From assembly GCF_023227765.1 (NCBI RefSeq), contig NZ_JALKBZ010000003.1:1-64000 (forward strand): a stretch of 64,000 bases of DNA, written 5' to 3'. This stretch comes from Fuchsiella alkaliacetigena (GTDB taxonomy: Bacteria > Bacillota > Halanaerobiia > Halobacteroidales > Acetohalobiaceae). Below, one piece after another: positions 7,281 to 15,605 of this stretch. Each line of letters begins with the position of its first letter. Positions within the stretch are counted from its first letter, which is position 1. The notes under the pieces were generated by a model that saw nothing but the letters and a program-made list of their open reading frames with translations, had not been told where the DNA came from and did not search any database. The position numbers and the translations under genes are program-made.

Positions 7281-8141
7281 ATGAAAAAATTGCTGGTGTC
7301 TTTATTAATTATTTTAGTAATACTTGGTGGGGGAATATATCTTTCAAACTTAGGAGCAGATGATGATGGCTTATTAGTTTTTGCTGGAGCTGCTAGTAAG
7401 CCTGCAACTGAAGAAATAGTAGAGCTTTTTCAAGCAGAGACAGGGGTTAAAGTAAATGTTAACTTTGGTGGTTCGGGAACTGTTTTATCCCAAATGAAAC
7501 TAAACCAACGGGGCGATATTTATTTTCCCGGCTCCTCAGACTATATGATTAAAGCTGAAGAAGAAGGGTTAGTTAAGCCAGATACTATAGAGTATGCAAC
7601 TTATCTAGTTTCAGCTATTAATGTTCCTAAGGGTAATCCAAAAGATATTCAAAGTCTAGAAGATCTTTTAGAGCCTGGGGTTGAAGTAGGAATTGCTAAT
7701 CCAGAATTTGTTTGTGTGGGAACTTATGCGGTAGAGGTAATTGAAAATAGTTTAAATGCTGAAGAGGTGGAGGCTTTGCGAGAGAATATAGTTTATTATG
7801 CTGACAGTTGTGCTTCTACTGCTAATGCTGCTGTTTTAGAAACGGTAGATGCAGTAATTGGTTGGCGAGTTTTTGAGGACTGGGAGCCGGAAAAGATTGA
7901 GACAATCCCTTTAGCTAAGGAGCAGGTATTGAGGTTCGGATATATTCCCATTGCTATTTCAGAGTTTAGTGAGAATGAAGAGTTGGCCCAAGAGTTTATT
8001 GACTTTATACAGTCGGAGTCGGGTCAGGAAGTTTTTAGAAAGTACGGTTATTTTATGAGCGTAGATGAAGCTGAAGAATGGTTAGGGGAGGAACGACCGG
8101 TTGGTGGTGAATATTCAGTGCCAGAGGAGTGGATTCAGTAG
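7281..8141 (+). CDS. modA: Molybdate/tungstate-type ABC substrate-binding protein
   Basis: This 286-residue extracytoplasmic protein should bind molybdate or tungstate. It has an N-terminal hydrophobic anchor (residues 3-24) but no lipobox Cys. ModA-type motifs are 'FAGAASKPATEEIVELF' (residues 31-47), 'VNFGGSGTVLSQMK' and, near 170-195, 'YADSCASTANAAVLETVDAVIGWRVFED'. ATG 7281 follows AAAGGGG by 9 bases. The next two genes encode the permease and ATPase, and the upstream Moco-type riboswitch independently supports the substrate. Molybdate and tungstate cannot be told apart here. Confidence 0.88.
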   Translation: MKKLLVSLLIILVILGGGIYLSNLGADDDGLLVFAGAASKPATEEIVELFQAETGVKVNVNFGGSGTVLSQMKLNQRGDIYFPGSSDYMIKAEEEGLVKPDTIEYATYLVSAINVPKGNPKDIQSLEDLLEPGVEVGIANPEFVCVGTYAVEVIENSLNAEEVEALRENIVYYADSCASTANAAVLETVDAVIGWRVFEDWEPEKIETIPLAKEQVLRFGYIPIAISEFSENEELAQEFIDFIQSESGQEVFRKYGYFMSVDEAEEWLGEERPVGGEYSVPEEWIQ

Positions 8142-8917
8142 TGAACTTCAAAAGGGTTTCAATTGGCATAGTATTGACTTCATTTTTGATTTATGCAGTC
8201 TTGATTATTTCTCTCTTTTATTTTTTTGATATCGAGCGGTTTGCAGAGATTATTTTTTCGCGTCGGGTCTTATTTTCGCTCCGCTTAAGTTTGATTACAG
8301 CCACTATTTCCACTTTAATATCAGTTATAATTGCTATTCCTGCTGCTTATGCGTTATCTCGTTTTGATTTTGTTGCTAAAGACTTAATTGATACCTTATT
8401 TGAGTTACCAATGGTTGTTTCACCAGCAGCTTTAGGGGCAATGTTACTTATCTTTTTTAATAATCCTTTAGGAAGTTGGATTCAGGATAACTATATTCGC
8501 TTTGTTTTTACAGCTTCGGGGATTGTATTAGCCCAGTTTATTACTATTTTAGGTATTGCTATTAGATTAGTTAAAGCAGTATTGGATGAAATTCCTGAGC
8601 GTTATGAAAAAGTAGCTCGCTCTCTAGGCTCATCATCTTTTAACTCGTTTATGACTATTACCTTTCCTTTAGCTAAGAGGGGGATTTTTGCTAGTGGGAT
8701 ATTAGTTTGGGCCAAGGCTTTAGGAGAATTTGGTGCTACAATTACTATTGCTGGAACTATGGCTATGCAGACTGAAACTTTACCAGTAGCGATTTTTATG
8801 CGGATTTCAGTAGCTGATATAACTGGGGCTATGAGCTTAATCTTAATTTTAATTATAGTAGGTTTAGGAACATTATATGGAGTGAGGATTTTTTGGAGGG
8901 AATCACTATATGATTGA
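8141..8917 (+). CDS. modB: Molybdate/tungstate ABC transporter permease
   Basis: This 258-residue inner-membrane permease has five to six hydrophobic spans. The EAA coupling loop 'EIPERYEKVARSLGSSSFNSFMTITFPLAKRG' is near residues 147-180, and ModB-like 'KALGEFGATITIAGTM' lies near 190. The GTG at 8141 overlaps the modA stop (TAGTG) and lies 11 bases after AGAGGAG; an earlier GTG at 8129 is too close to that site. It overlaps modC by 8 bases, so the three genes are tightly coupled. Confidence 0.9.
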   Translation: MNFKRVSIGIVLTSFLIYAVLIISLFYFFDIERFAEIIFSRRVLFSLRLSLITATISTLISVIIAIPAAYALSRFDFVAKDLIDTLFELPMVVSPAALGAMLLIFFNNPLGSWIQDNYIRFVFTASGIVLAQFITILGIAIRLVKAVLDEIPERYEKVARSLGSSSFNSFMTITFPLAKRGIFASGILVWAKALGEFGATITIAGTMAMQTETLPVAIFMRISVADITGAMSLILILIIVGLGTLYGVRIFWRESLYD

Positions 8918-10004
8918 GGTTAAAGATTTAAGAATAGATTTAGGTAGTTTTGTGGTTGAAGATATTTCATTGACTGTAGAAGAAGGCACTTGTCATGTGA
9001 TTATTGGCCCAACCGGAAGTGGGAAAACATTAATTTTAGAATCAATGATTGGTTTTAGGGAGTTTGATACGGGGGCTGTTTTTGTTGATGATAAAGAAAT
9101 TAGTGAACTTCCTGTTGAAAAGAGGGGAGTTTCTTATGTTCCGCAGGATTTAGCTATTTTTCCTCACTTAACGGTTAAAGAGAATATTATGTATAGTTTG
9201 AATGTTAATAAAATTAAGGAGCAAAAAAGATATCAATTTGTGATGGAATTGGCTGATAAGCTAGGGATTACGCATTTATTAAATAGGGCAGCTAAGAATC
9301 TCAGTGGGGGAGAAGAACAGCGAGTAGCTTTGGTAAGAGCATTAGCTGTTGGAAATAATTTTTTGTTATTGGATGAACCCTTTTCGGCCTTGCATGAAGG
9401 TATGAAGAAGGATTTATGGTTGTTATTAAAAGAGATACAAGCAGAATATAATTTGACAATTTTGATGATTACTCATGATTTAGAAGAAGCTTTCTTTTTA
9501 GGTGACCAGTTGAGCTTAATGATCAATGGCAAAATTCATCAGAGTGGTAATAAGAAGTGTATTTATCAACGACCAGCTACCATAGAAGTAGCTAATTTTT
9601 TTGGGATTAAGAATCTGTTTTCAACTCGAGTTTTGGAAGTGCAAAGCAAGAAGCTAATTGTGGAATCTGATGAATTAGCTACGAAACTAGAGCTACCTTA
9701 CTTAGAAAAGGATAAAAATAAATTAACAAGGGAAAATAAAGTACAAGTTGGGATTAGGGCTGAAGAGGTAATGATTCTTAAAAATAAATCTGAAAGACCT
9801 GATAGAGATAATTTATTAACTGGAGAAGTAATAAATATTTTTGAAAAAGGAGCTTATAATACTGTGTTGGTTGAACCCCGAGATTCTAAGCAACAGATAG
9901 AAGTAAGTATTCCTAACCATGCTTTTCAACAATTAGAAATTGAAAGGGATAAACAAGTGATTGTTTCTCTCAAAAGTAAGAGTTTATTTTATATTTTGGA
10001 CTAA
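8910..10004 (+). CDS. modC: Molybdate/tungstate ABC transporter ATPase
   Basis: This 364-residue ATPase has Walker A 'GPTGSGKT' near residue 33, signature 'LSGGEEQRVALVRAL' near 131 and Walker B 'FLLLDEPFSALHEG' near 150. After about residue 235 a C-terminal region with beta-strand character ('VQVGIRAEEVMIL' and later 'LTGEVINIFEKGAYNTVLVE') looks like the TOBE/MOP oxyanion-sensing domain usual in ModC and related CUT1-type ATPases. It ends the operon; the convergent hydrogenase operon begins 79 bases away. Confidence 0.9.
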   Translation: MIEVKDLRIDLGSFVVEDISLTVEEGTCHVIIGPTGSGKTLILESMIGFREFDTGAVFVDDKEISELPVEKRGVSYVPQDLAIFPHLTVKENIMYSLNVNKIKEQKRYQFVMELADKLGITHLLNRAAKNLSGGEEQRVALVRALAVGNNFLLLDEPFSALHEGMKKDLWLLLKEIQAEYNLTILMITHDLEEAFFLGDQLSLMINGKIHQSGNKKCIYQRPATIEVANFFGIKNLFSTRVLEVQSKKLIVESDELATKLELPYLEKDKNKLTRENKVQVGIRAEEVMILKNKSERPDRDNLLTGEVINIFEKGAYNTVLVEPRDSKQQIEVSIPNHAFQQLEIERDKQVIVSLKSKSLFYILD

Positions 10005-10008
10005 AAAG

Positions 10009-10058
10009 AGCACGTATTATGAACAATGGAGTAGAAATTTTTGTTCATAACACGTGCT
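10009..10058. terminator. Long inverted repeat between convergent modC and hydA
   Basis: GCACGTATTATGAACAA (10010-10026) and TTGTTCATAACACGTGC (10041-10057) pair over 17 positions with one mismatch, around a 14-base loop. It lies between two convergent operons, where a bidirectional terminator is expected, but neither side has a good T-run. The half-site TTATGAACAA is nearly repeated inside the mod promoter (6980-6989, TTATGAACAAA), so a protein-binding role is also possible. Confidence 0.6.
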
Positions 10059-10083
10059 TGTGGGAGGTGAAAATAGATAGTAT

Positions 10084-11841
10084 TTATTTCGCTTTTTTAT
10101 CTGCAACAGCATCGTATTCATTGCGCTGTTCATAATTAGTATGCAACAGTCGGTGAGCTTCTCCACTGAGTGGTTTAACTAAGAACTCATCGTATAGCTT
10201 TTGTACTTGCGGATTTTCGTGAGACTTTCTAATTTCGTCGCTTTGATCTATACTGTAAAGACCTTGAGCCCGCTTCAGTTTAATCTCAGTATTGGTGGGT
10301 AAAGGCTGACCTCCGCCACCTACGCAGCCAGTAGGGCAGGCCATTACTTCTATAAAGTGGTATTCTGCTTCTCCGGCTTGGATTTTATCGATTAGTTGAG
10401 CCGCATTGGCTAGACCGTGAGTAGCTGCCACTTTAATTGTTCTTTCGTTGATCTCAATTTCTGCTTCTTTAGCACCTTCGATACCTCGTACTTCTTCAAA
10501 CTCTAACTCCTTTAATTCATCCTTAGTTAAGACTTCATAGACTGTTCGCAAAGCAGCTTCCATTACTCCCCCAGTAGTACCAAAGATAACCGAAGCACCA
10601 CTGTGAGTTCCCATCAATTCATCAAACTCTTCATTTTCTGCTTCCAGACTACTAAAGCAGATTCCTACTTCTTTGATCATTCGAGCTAATTCACGAGTAG
10701 TTAATACAGCATCAGTATCCTTGTAGCCGCTATCGTTCATCTCAGCGCGATCCTTTTCAAACTTCTTAGCTGTACAAGGCATAATAGCAACGGTATAGAT
10801 ATCTTGCGGGTCAATTCCGGTTTTTTCAGCATAATAGGTCTTAGCTAAGGCTGAAAACATCTGCTGAGGTGATTTAGCTGTAGATAGATTAGGCAGTAGT
10901 TCTGGGTAGTTGTGTTCACAAAACTTAACCCAGCCTGGACAACAAGAGGTCAGCTGTGGTAATTTGCGACCTGTTTGAAAGCGATTTAATAGTTCGTTTC
11001 CCTCTTCCATGATCGTTAAATCAGCAGCAAAATCAGTAGAAAAGACCTTATCAAAGCCTAGCTTTCTTAAAGAAGCCACCAGTTTATCAGTGACTACGCT
11101 ACCAGGGGTTAATCCAAACTCTTCTCCTAAAGTTGCTTCAATGGAAGGAGCTGTCTGTACTACTACGTGCTTGCTATCATCTTCTAGCGCCTTCCAAACC
11201 TGGTCTATCTCTCGAATTTCAGTAATAGCTCCCGTAGGGCAGACAGTAGCGCACTGACCACAGTTAGCACAGTTAATATCCTTTTTGGGTAGATTAAAAG
11301 CAGTAGTTACTACCGAATTGAAGCCCCGATTAGTAAAGTCTAAAGCCGAAACTCCCTGTATTTCTTCACAGAGCCTAACACAGCGACCACAGAGTATGCA
11401 TTTGCTGGGCTCCTGCTTTAAAGAGGGCCCGATTTTAATAGCCGGATGATTCTTAGGCTCAATAGGTAGATCTATTTCGCTGATCCCTAGATTATGAGCT
11501 ATATCCTGTAGCTCACAGCTTCCGTTTCTATCGCAGGTCAAACATTCATTAGGGTGGCTAGCTAATAAGAGCTCTACATTCATTCGGCGAGCCTGTCTGG
11601 CTCTAGCACTATTTACTTTTAGCTTCATTCCTTCCTCAGCTAAACTTACGCAGGAAGCTAATAAGTTACCACTTTCTAAGTCTTCGACGTCGCAGACCCG
11701 ACAAGAACCATACTCAGTCAAATCAGGATGGTAACAGAGAGTAGGTATTTCAATACCTAACTTACGAGCAGCTTCCAAAATAGTAGTTCCTGACTCTACT
11801 GTAACCTGTTGTCCTTCAATAGTTAAAGTAATTTCACTCAT
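10084..11841 (-). CDS. hydA: [FeFe]-hydrogenase catalytic subunit HydA (bifurcating, HndD-type)
   Basis: This 585-residue protein reduces protons to H2 or oxidises H2 at an H-cluster. The N-terminus is a plant-type [2Fe-2S] domain (C36, C47, C50, C64). Next comes the His-Cys3 [4Fe-4S] site (H96, C100, C103, C109), then two ferredoxin-like clusters ('CILCGRCVRLC' near 147 and 'CANCGQCATVC' near 190). The three H-cluster signatures are intact: TSCCPGW near 297, MPCTAKK near 353 and 'EVMACPTGCVGGGGQP' near 497-511. ATG 11841 was chosen because AAGGAGTG precedes it and it gives the family N-terminus; the longer frame to 11997 overlaps the upstream gene. With 11873 and 13749 it forms the trimeric NADH/ferredoxin bifurcating enzyme. 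Confidence 0.96.
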   Translation of the reverse strand: MSEITLTIEGQQVTVESGTTILEAARKLGIEIPTLCYHPDLTEYGSCRVCDVEDLESGNLLASCVSLAEEGMKLKVNSARARQARRMNVELLLASHPNECLTCDRNGSCELQDIAHNLGISEIDLPIEPKNHPAIKIGPSLKQEPSKCILCGRCVRLCEEIQGVSALDFTNRGFNSVVTTAFNLPKKDINCANCGQCATVCPTGAITEIREIDQVWKALEDDSKHVVVQTAPSIEATLGEEFGLTPGSVVTDKLVASLRKLGFDKVFSTDFAADLTIMEEGNELLNRFQTGRKLPQLTSCCPGWVKFCEHNYPELLPNLSTAKSPQQMFSALAKTYYAEKTGIDPQDIYTVAIMPCTAKKFEKDRAEMNDSGYKDTDAVLTTRELARMIKEVGICFSSLEAENEEFDELMGTHSGASVIFGTTGGVMEAALRTVYEVLTKDELKELEFEEVRGIEGAKEAEIEINERTIKVAATHGLANAAQLIDKIQAGEAEYHFIEVMACPTGCVGGGGQPLPTNTEIKLKRAQGLYSIDQSDEIRKSHENPQVQKLYDEFLVKPLSGEAHRLLHTNYEQRNEYDAVADKKAK

Positions 11842-11872
11842 CTTTTTCTCACTCCTTTGCAGTATAGGTTCA

Positions 11873-13675
11873 TTATTCTCTAAATATAGCGTCAACCGGA
11901 CACTCATCCACACAGTTTTCACAGGCAATACAGACTTCACTTCTGATTCTATGGGCTTCTTTTTTTGCTCCAGCAATTGCTTCCACCGGACAGGCATCTT
12001 TACAAGAAGTACAGCCTACACAGGCCTCTGCATCGATTTTAAAGTCGCCTAATAACTCCGGACAGACTCCTCCTGGACATTTGCGTTGTTGGATATGAGC
12101 TTCATACTCATCTCTAAAGTACTTTAGAGTACTCAATACTGGATTAGGAGCTGTCTGACCTAAGCCACATAGAGAAGTATCTTTAATATTATAACTTAAT
12201 CTCTCCAAACGCTCGATATCTCCAGCTTGACCTTCGCCAGCAGTAATTCTATTTAAAATCTTCAGCATTAGTCTAGTACCTTCACGACAAGGAGTACACT
12301 TACCACAGGATTCGCTTTGGGTAAAATCCAAGAAAAAGCTAGCTACATCAACCATGCAGGTATCTTCATCCATTACCACTAAACCACCAGAACCCATCAT
12401 TGCTCCCGCTTCAATTAAGGAGTCATAGTCAATAGGTAACTCTAATTTATCTTCAGGTAAACAGCCACCGGAGGGCCCGCCTATCTGTACTGCTTTAAAC
12501 TCTTTACCATCACTAATTCCGCCCCCAATATCATAAATGATTTCCTGCATACTAATTCCCATCGGTACCTCCACTAAACCGGTATTATTGATCTTACCAG
12601 TTAGAGCAAAAACCTTAGTTCCTTTACTATTCTCTGTACCAATAGAATTAAAGGCTTCAGCTCCTTCCAAAATAATATAGGGAACGTTAGCTAAAGTTTC
12701 TACATTGTTAATATTTGAAGGCTTTCCCCATAATCCTTTTTGAGCTGGAAAGGGAGGCCTAGGTCTAGGCATACCTCTTTCTCCTTCAATAGAAGCCATC
12801 AAAGCTGTCTCTTCACCACAAACAAAGGCTCCAGCTCCAGCTTTAATATGCAGTTCAAAGCTGAAATTACTGCCAAAGATATTTTCACCTAATACCCCTT
12901 CTTCATTGGCTTGTTCAATTGCTCTTTGTAGGCGTTCAATAGCTAAAGGATATTCAGCTCTAACATAGACATATCCTTCATCGGCTCCGATTGCATAGGC
13001 ATTAATCACCATTCCTTCTATGATGCGATGGGGATCACTTTCTAATAAACTGCGATCCATAAAAGCACCCGGGTCTCCTTCATCAGCATTACAGATAACA
13101 TACTTTTTATCTCCTTGAGCATCACGAGCAAACTGCCATTTCAATCCAGTCGGGAAACCACCTCCGCCTCGACCTCGTAAACCAGACTCTTTAACTTCTT
13201 GAACTACTTCCTCAGGCTCTAATTCTGTTAAAGCTTTTTTAAGTCCTAGATAGCCATCTTGCTTTTTATAATCATCGATTTCAAGAGGATCTATATAACC
13301 ACAGTTTATTAAAGCAATCTGTTGTTGTTTTTTATAAAAATCTATTTCCTTATAATTAGCTATTTTTTCTTTGCTTATTGGATCTTGATAGAGTAATCGT
13401 TCTACAATATTATTTTCTTTAATATGCTCTGTTACTATTTCTTCAATATCCTCGGGCTTAATTTCACAGTAAAATACACCATCAGGATAGGTAATTACAA
13501 TCGGCCCTTTTTCACAAAAACCGTGACAGCCAGTTTGAACTAACTTTATTTCTTCACTTAGATTATTTTTATTTAGTTCATCTTCTAGAGCGTTTTTAAC
13601 CTCTTCACATCCAGAAGAAATACAACCAGTACCTCCACAGACTAAAATTTGTGAACTATGAATAGTTTCTTTCAT
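11873..13675 (-). CDS. hydB: Bifurcating hydrogenase flavoprotein subunit HydB (NuoF-like)
   Basis: This 600-residue subunit carries the FMN and NADH site and splits electrons between NAD and ferredoxin. The N-terminal thioredoxin-like [2Fe-2S] domain has C13 and C18 and a second pair in 'VQTGCHGFCEKG'. The NuoF core has the glycine-rich flavin loop 'GRGGGGFPTG' near 167-176, 'GAGAFVCGEETALMASIEG' near 280, and the [4Fe-4S] site 'CGKCTPCREGTR' near 460. The C-terminus adds two [4Fe-4S] clusters ('CVGCTSCKDACPVEA' and 'CIACENCVDECPVDA'), typical of HydB/HndC. The start follows GGGGGG. The order hydC-hydB-hydA matches Thermotoga- and acetogen-type operons. Confidence 0.95.
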   Translation of the reverse strand: MKETIHSSQILVCGGTGCISSGCEEVKNALEDELNKNNLSEEIKLVQTGCHGFCEKGPIVITYPDGVFYCEIKPEDIEEIVTEHIKENNIVERLLYQDPISKEKIANYKEIDFYKKQQQIALINCGYIDPLEIDDYKKQDGYLGLKKALTELEPEEVVQEVKESGLRGRGGGGFPTGLKWQFARDAQGDKKYVICNADEGDPGAFMDRSLLESDPHRIIEGMVINAYAIGADEGYVYVRAEYPLAIERLQRAIEQANEEGVLGENIFGSNFSFELHIKAGAGAFVCGEETALMASIEGERGMPRPRPPFPAQKGLWGKPSNINNVETLANVPYIILEGAEAFNSIGTENSKGTKVFALTGKINNTGLVEVPMGISMQEIIYDIGGGISDGKEFKAVQIGGPSGGCLPEDKLELPIDYDSLIEAGAMMGSGGLVVMDEDTCMVDVASFFLDFTQSESCGKCTPCREGTRLMLKILNRITAGEGQAGDIERLERLSYNIKDTSLCGLGQTAPNPVLSTLKYFRDEYEAHIQQRKCPGGVCPELLGDFKIDAEACVGCTSCKDACPVEAIAGAKKEAHRIRSEVCIACENCVDECPVDAIFRE

Positions 13676-13748
13676 TTTTTTGTCCCCCCTTGCTTATAAT
13701 TATCCTTAACTTAAACTGAACAAGAAAGTCTTCACTTTCACAAAGTTT

Positions 13749-14231
13749 CTAAGCATACTGAGTTATAATCTCAGGTACGTCATCAGGTACTAAACGACCG
13801 TGAGTATTATCGTTGACCATGATTACCGGAGCTAAGCCGCAAGCGCCTATACAGGCTACCGATTCCATAGTAAATTTCAGATCTTCAGTAGTTTCATTGG
13901 CTTCAATATCTAACTCCTTTTTAAACTTCTCCAAAATCTTAGTACCGCCTCTAACGTGGCAAGCAGTACCCATACAGATTCTAATAATATTTTCACCGCG
14001 TGGTTCTAAATGAAATTGAGAATAGAAGGTTACTACTCCGTATACTCGGCTAAAAGGTAAGTTTAAACCTGCTGCTATCTCTGCTAAGACTTCCGCGGGC
14101 AAATAACCATATTCTTCCTGGCTATTCTGTAAAACAGGAATTAAATCTTTTTGTGTTCCTTCATATTGCTTTAGTATTTCTTTTAAAGGAGCAAAATACT
14201 TTTCTCTGTTTTCTTCACATGTACAGTTCAT
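13749..14231 (-). CDS. hydC: Bifurcating hydrogenase subunit HydC (NuoE-like)
   Basis: This 160-residue protein has a helical N-terminus and a thioredoxin-like [2Fe-2S] domain with the four NuoE cysteines at C86, C91, C127 and C131 ('CMGTACHVRGG' and 'CIGACGLAP'). It passes electrons between the flavin subunit and the hydrogenase. ATG 14231 is preceded by AAAGGGGG; the longer frame to 14270 has no ribosome site. It is the first gene of the operon, downstream of two tandem promoter/operator modules. Confidence 0.94.
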   Translation of the reverse strand: MNCTCEENREKYFAPLKEILKQYEGTQKDLIPVLQNSQEEYGYLPAEVLAEIAAGLNLPFSRVYGVVTFYSQFHLEPRGENIIRICMGTACHVRGGTKILEKFKKELDIEANETTEDLKFTMESVACIGACGLAPVIMVNDNTHGRLVPDDVPEIITQYA

Positions 14232-14279
14232 TTTTATTCCCCCTTTATAGTTGATAGCTTTATAGTTCAAATATCAAGG

Positions 14280-14333
14280 TTGTTCTTCGCTTCACAATCA
14301 TTATATTACACTTAAGGATATTTGTAAAGGGGA
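14280..14333 (-). promoter_or_regulatory. Proximal hyd promoter with Rex-like operator
   Basis: On the minus strand, TTTACA (complement of 14323-14328), 17 bases and TATAAT (complement of 14300-14305) form a sigma-A promoter. Just downstream, overlapping the expected start site, lies TTGTGAAGCGAAGAACAA (complement of 14280-14297). Its first half is the exact Rex half-site TTGTGAA; the second half keeps ACAA of TTCACAA. Rex is the NADH/NAD+-responsive repressor of hydrogenase and fermentation genes in Firmicutes, so redox control of hydCBA is likely. No rex gene is in the window. Confidence 0.72.
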
Positions 14334-14383
14334 AAAGTAAGTTTTTTGGGAAAAATTTCTCAAGGATCTATAAGTTTAGACAT

Positions 14384-14426
14384 AAAAAAAATAGCACCTA
14401 TTATACTTTGAATATAACAGGTGCTA
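14384..14426 (-). terminator. Terminator inside the hyd leader
   Basis: TAGCACCTATTATA (14392-14405) pairs with TATAACAGGTGCTA (14413-14426), one mismatch, seven-base loop. Eight A residues at 14384-14391 become a U-run on the minus strand, so this is a proper intrinsic terminator in the hyd direction. It separates the distal promoter module from the proximal one, so transcripts from the distal promoter should stop here unless they are antiterminated. Confidence 0.85.
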
Positions 14427-14470
14427 AAGAGAGGGAGAGGAAAACTTAACATCAAACTTGTTACTTGCTT
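14385..14470 (-). ncRNA. Putative short leader RNA/sRNA from distal hyd promoter
   Basis: A promoter at 14478-14506 and a strong intrinsic terminator at 14384-14426, both on the minus strand, bracket about 85 bases with no ribosome-site-supported gene. The predicted product is a short RNA ending in the 14-bp hairpin. It could be a free small RNA or an attenuated hyd leader. This is inferred only from promoter-terminator geometry. Confidence 0.4.
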
Positions 14471-14511
14471 CACAATCATTATACTATAATTTCTTTTCTT
14501 TGTAAAGGGGA
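14458..14511 (-). promoter_or_regulatory. Distal duplicated promoter with Rex-like operator
   Basis: This is a second copy of the proximal module. On the minus strand TTTACA (complement of 14501-14506), 17 bases and TATAAT (complement of 14478-14483) are followed by TTGTGAAGCAAGTAACAA (complement of 14458-14475). The two modules share 17 bases on one side and 12 on the other, with a diverged 16-base spacer of equal length, so they arose by duplication. The conserved part keeps the -35, the -10 and the TTGTGAA half-site. The transcript would run about 85 bases to the terminator at 14384-14426. Confidence 0.72.
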
Positions 14512-14643
14512 TATCGATACTTTTTTCACATTTTAAGTTTTTATTTTTAATTGATAAAGCTAAATGGTATAAAATGAAGGAGTAGCTTGGCTATTTATAG
14601 AATAATATCTATAACATATTTATAAATCTAGCGAAGGACGGTT

Positions 14644-15600
14644 TTGCTAATAGTGAAAGATTATAAGCAAGATAAAGATTTTTTGAGAAGGGAAAATAAT
14701 AAGTCGACTGTCAATAAGAGTGGACTCAGGATTACTAAAAAAGTATTTAGACTGTTTTTCATTATTTTAATTTTAGTTTTTTTAGTTAATCTTTTTATTT
14801 ATAATCCTGAGGAAGTAGTAATGACAGAATATGGGCAGGTGAGAGAAGAATATCAAACTACAGCTTTATTTGTTAGGGATGAGACTGTAAAGTATGCTCC
14901 TACTTCTGGAAAGTTAAATTTAAAAGTTGAAGCAGGACAGAGGGTACGTCCTGGTACTTTAATTGTGCAACTTGAAGGGAGAGGTGAAGATTATCGATTA
15001 TATAGTTATCAAAGTGGTTTGGTTAGTTATCAGTTAGATGGTTTAGAGTCTACTTTAACTCTTAGTAATTTAGAAAGTTTAACTTACCAAAAGTTTCAGG
15101 AATTAAGCTATAAGTTTAAACAGGTTGAAGAGGAGGAGGTTGTAAATTCAGGTAGGCCTATTTTTAAAGTAGTAAATAACTTTGAGCTTTATCTAGTTGC
15201 TGCTATTCCTAAGGCAAAAGTAGATCTTTTTAACTTAGGGGCTGGAATTAAATTGGAGTTGTTAAATTTTGAAGGTCATAACTCTTTAGCTAGAGTAGAA
15301 AGGATAATTTCTAGTGAGCCTAAGAGCTTAGTAGTTTTTAAAGTTAGAAGTTTCTTGCCCCTATTTACCAAACTAAGAAAAGCAGAAGTGAACTTAATAA
15401 GCTCTACATATAACGGTATTGTAGTTCCAACTTCGGCTTTAATTAAACAAGATGATCGCTTAGGTGTAGTACTTTTAGAGGGGAATACGCCTGAGTTTAA
15501 AGAGGTAAGAGTTTTAAAGGTAGGTGAAAATAAAGCTGTAGTGCAGGGGATTGAGTTTGGACTTAAAGTTTCTACGAATCCTAGTGGAAAGGTGGAGTGA
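14644..15600 (+). CDS. HlyD-like membrane protein of the division gene cluster
   Basis: This 318-residue protein has one membrane anchor (about residues 34-52) after a charged N-terminus, then a large extracytoplasmic domain. 'KLNLKVEAGQRVRPGTLIVQLEG' near residue 95 is a lipoyl/biotinyl-like hairpin as in HlyD/RND adaptor proteins, and 'LISSTYNGIVVPTSALIKQDDRLGVVLLE' near 255 is like their C-terminal barrel. Similar proteins lie next to yggS/sepF in many clostridia, but no transporter partner is present here, so its role is unknown. The TTG start at 14644 follows GAAGGA; GTG 14653 is an alternative. It ends a few bases before the phoH-like gene. Confidence 0.7.
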   Translation: MLIVKDYKQDKDFLRRENNKSTVNKSGLRITKKVFRLFFIILILVFLVNLFIYNPEEVVMTEYGQVREEYQTTALFVRDETVKYAPTSGKLNLKVEAGQRVRPGTLIVQLEGRGEDYRLYSYQSGLVSYQLDGLESTLTLSNLESLTYQKFQELSYKFKQVEEEEVVNSGRPIFKVVNNFELYLVAAIPKAKVDLFNLGAGIKLELLNFEGHNSLARVERIISSEPKSLVVFKVRSFLPLFTKLRKAEVNLISSTYNGIVVPTSALIKQDDRLGVVLLEGNTPEFKEVRVLKVGENKAVVQGIEFGLKVSTNPSGKVE

Positions 15601-15605
15601 GAATT

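Noticed and set aside
11842-11997. N-terminal extension of hydA to 11997
   Set aside because: It overlaps the end of hydB in another frame and lacks a ribosome site. ATG 11841 has AAGGAG and gives the family N-terminus.
14400-14450. Leader peptide in the distal hyd transcript (ATG TTA AGT ...)
   Set aside because: There is no ribosome site and the frame crosses the terminator hairpin.
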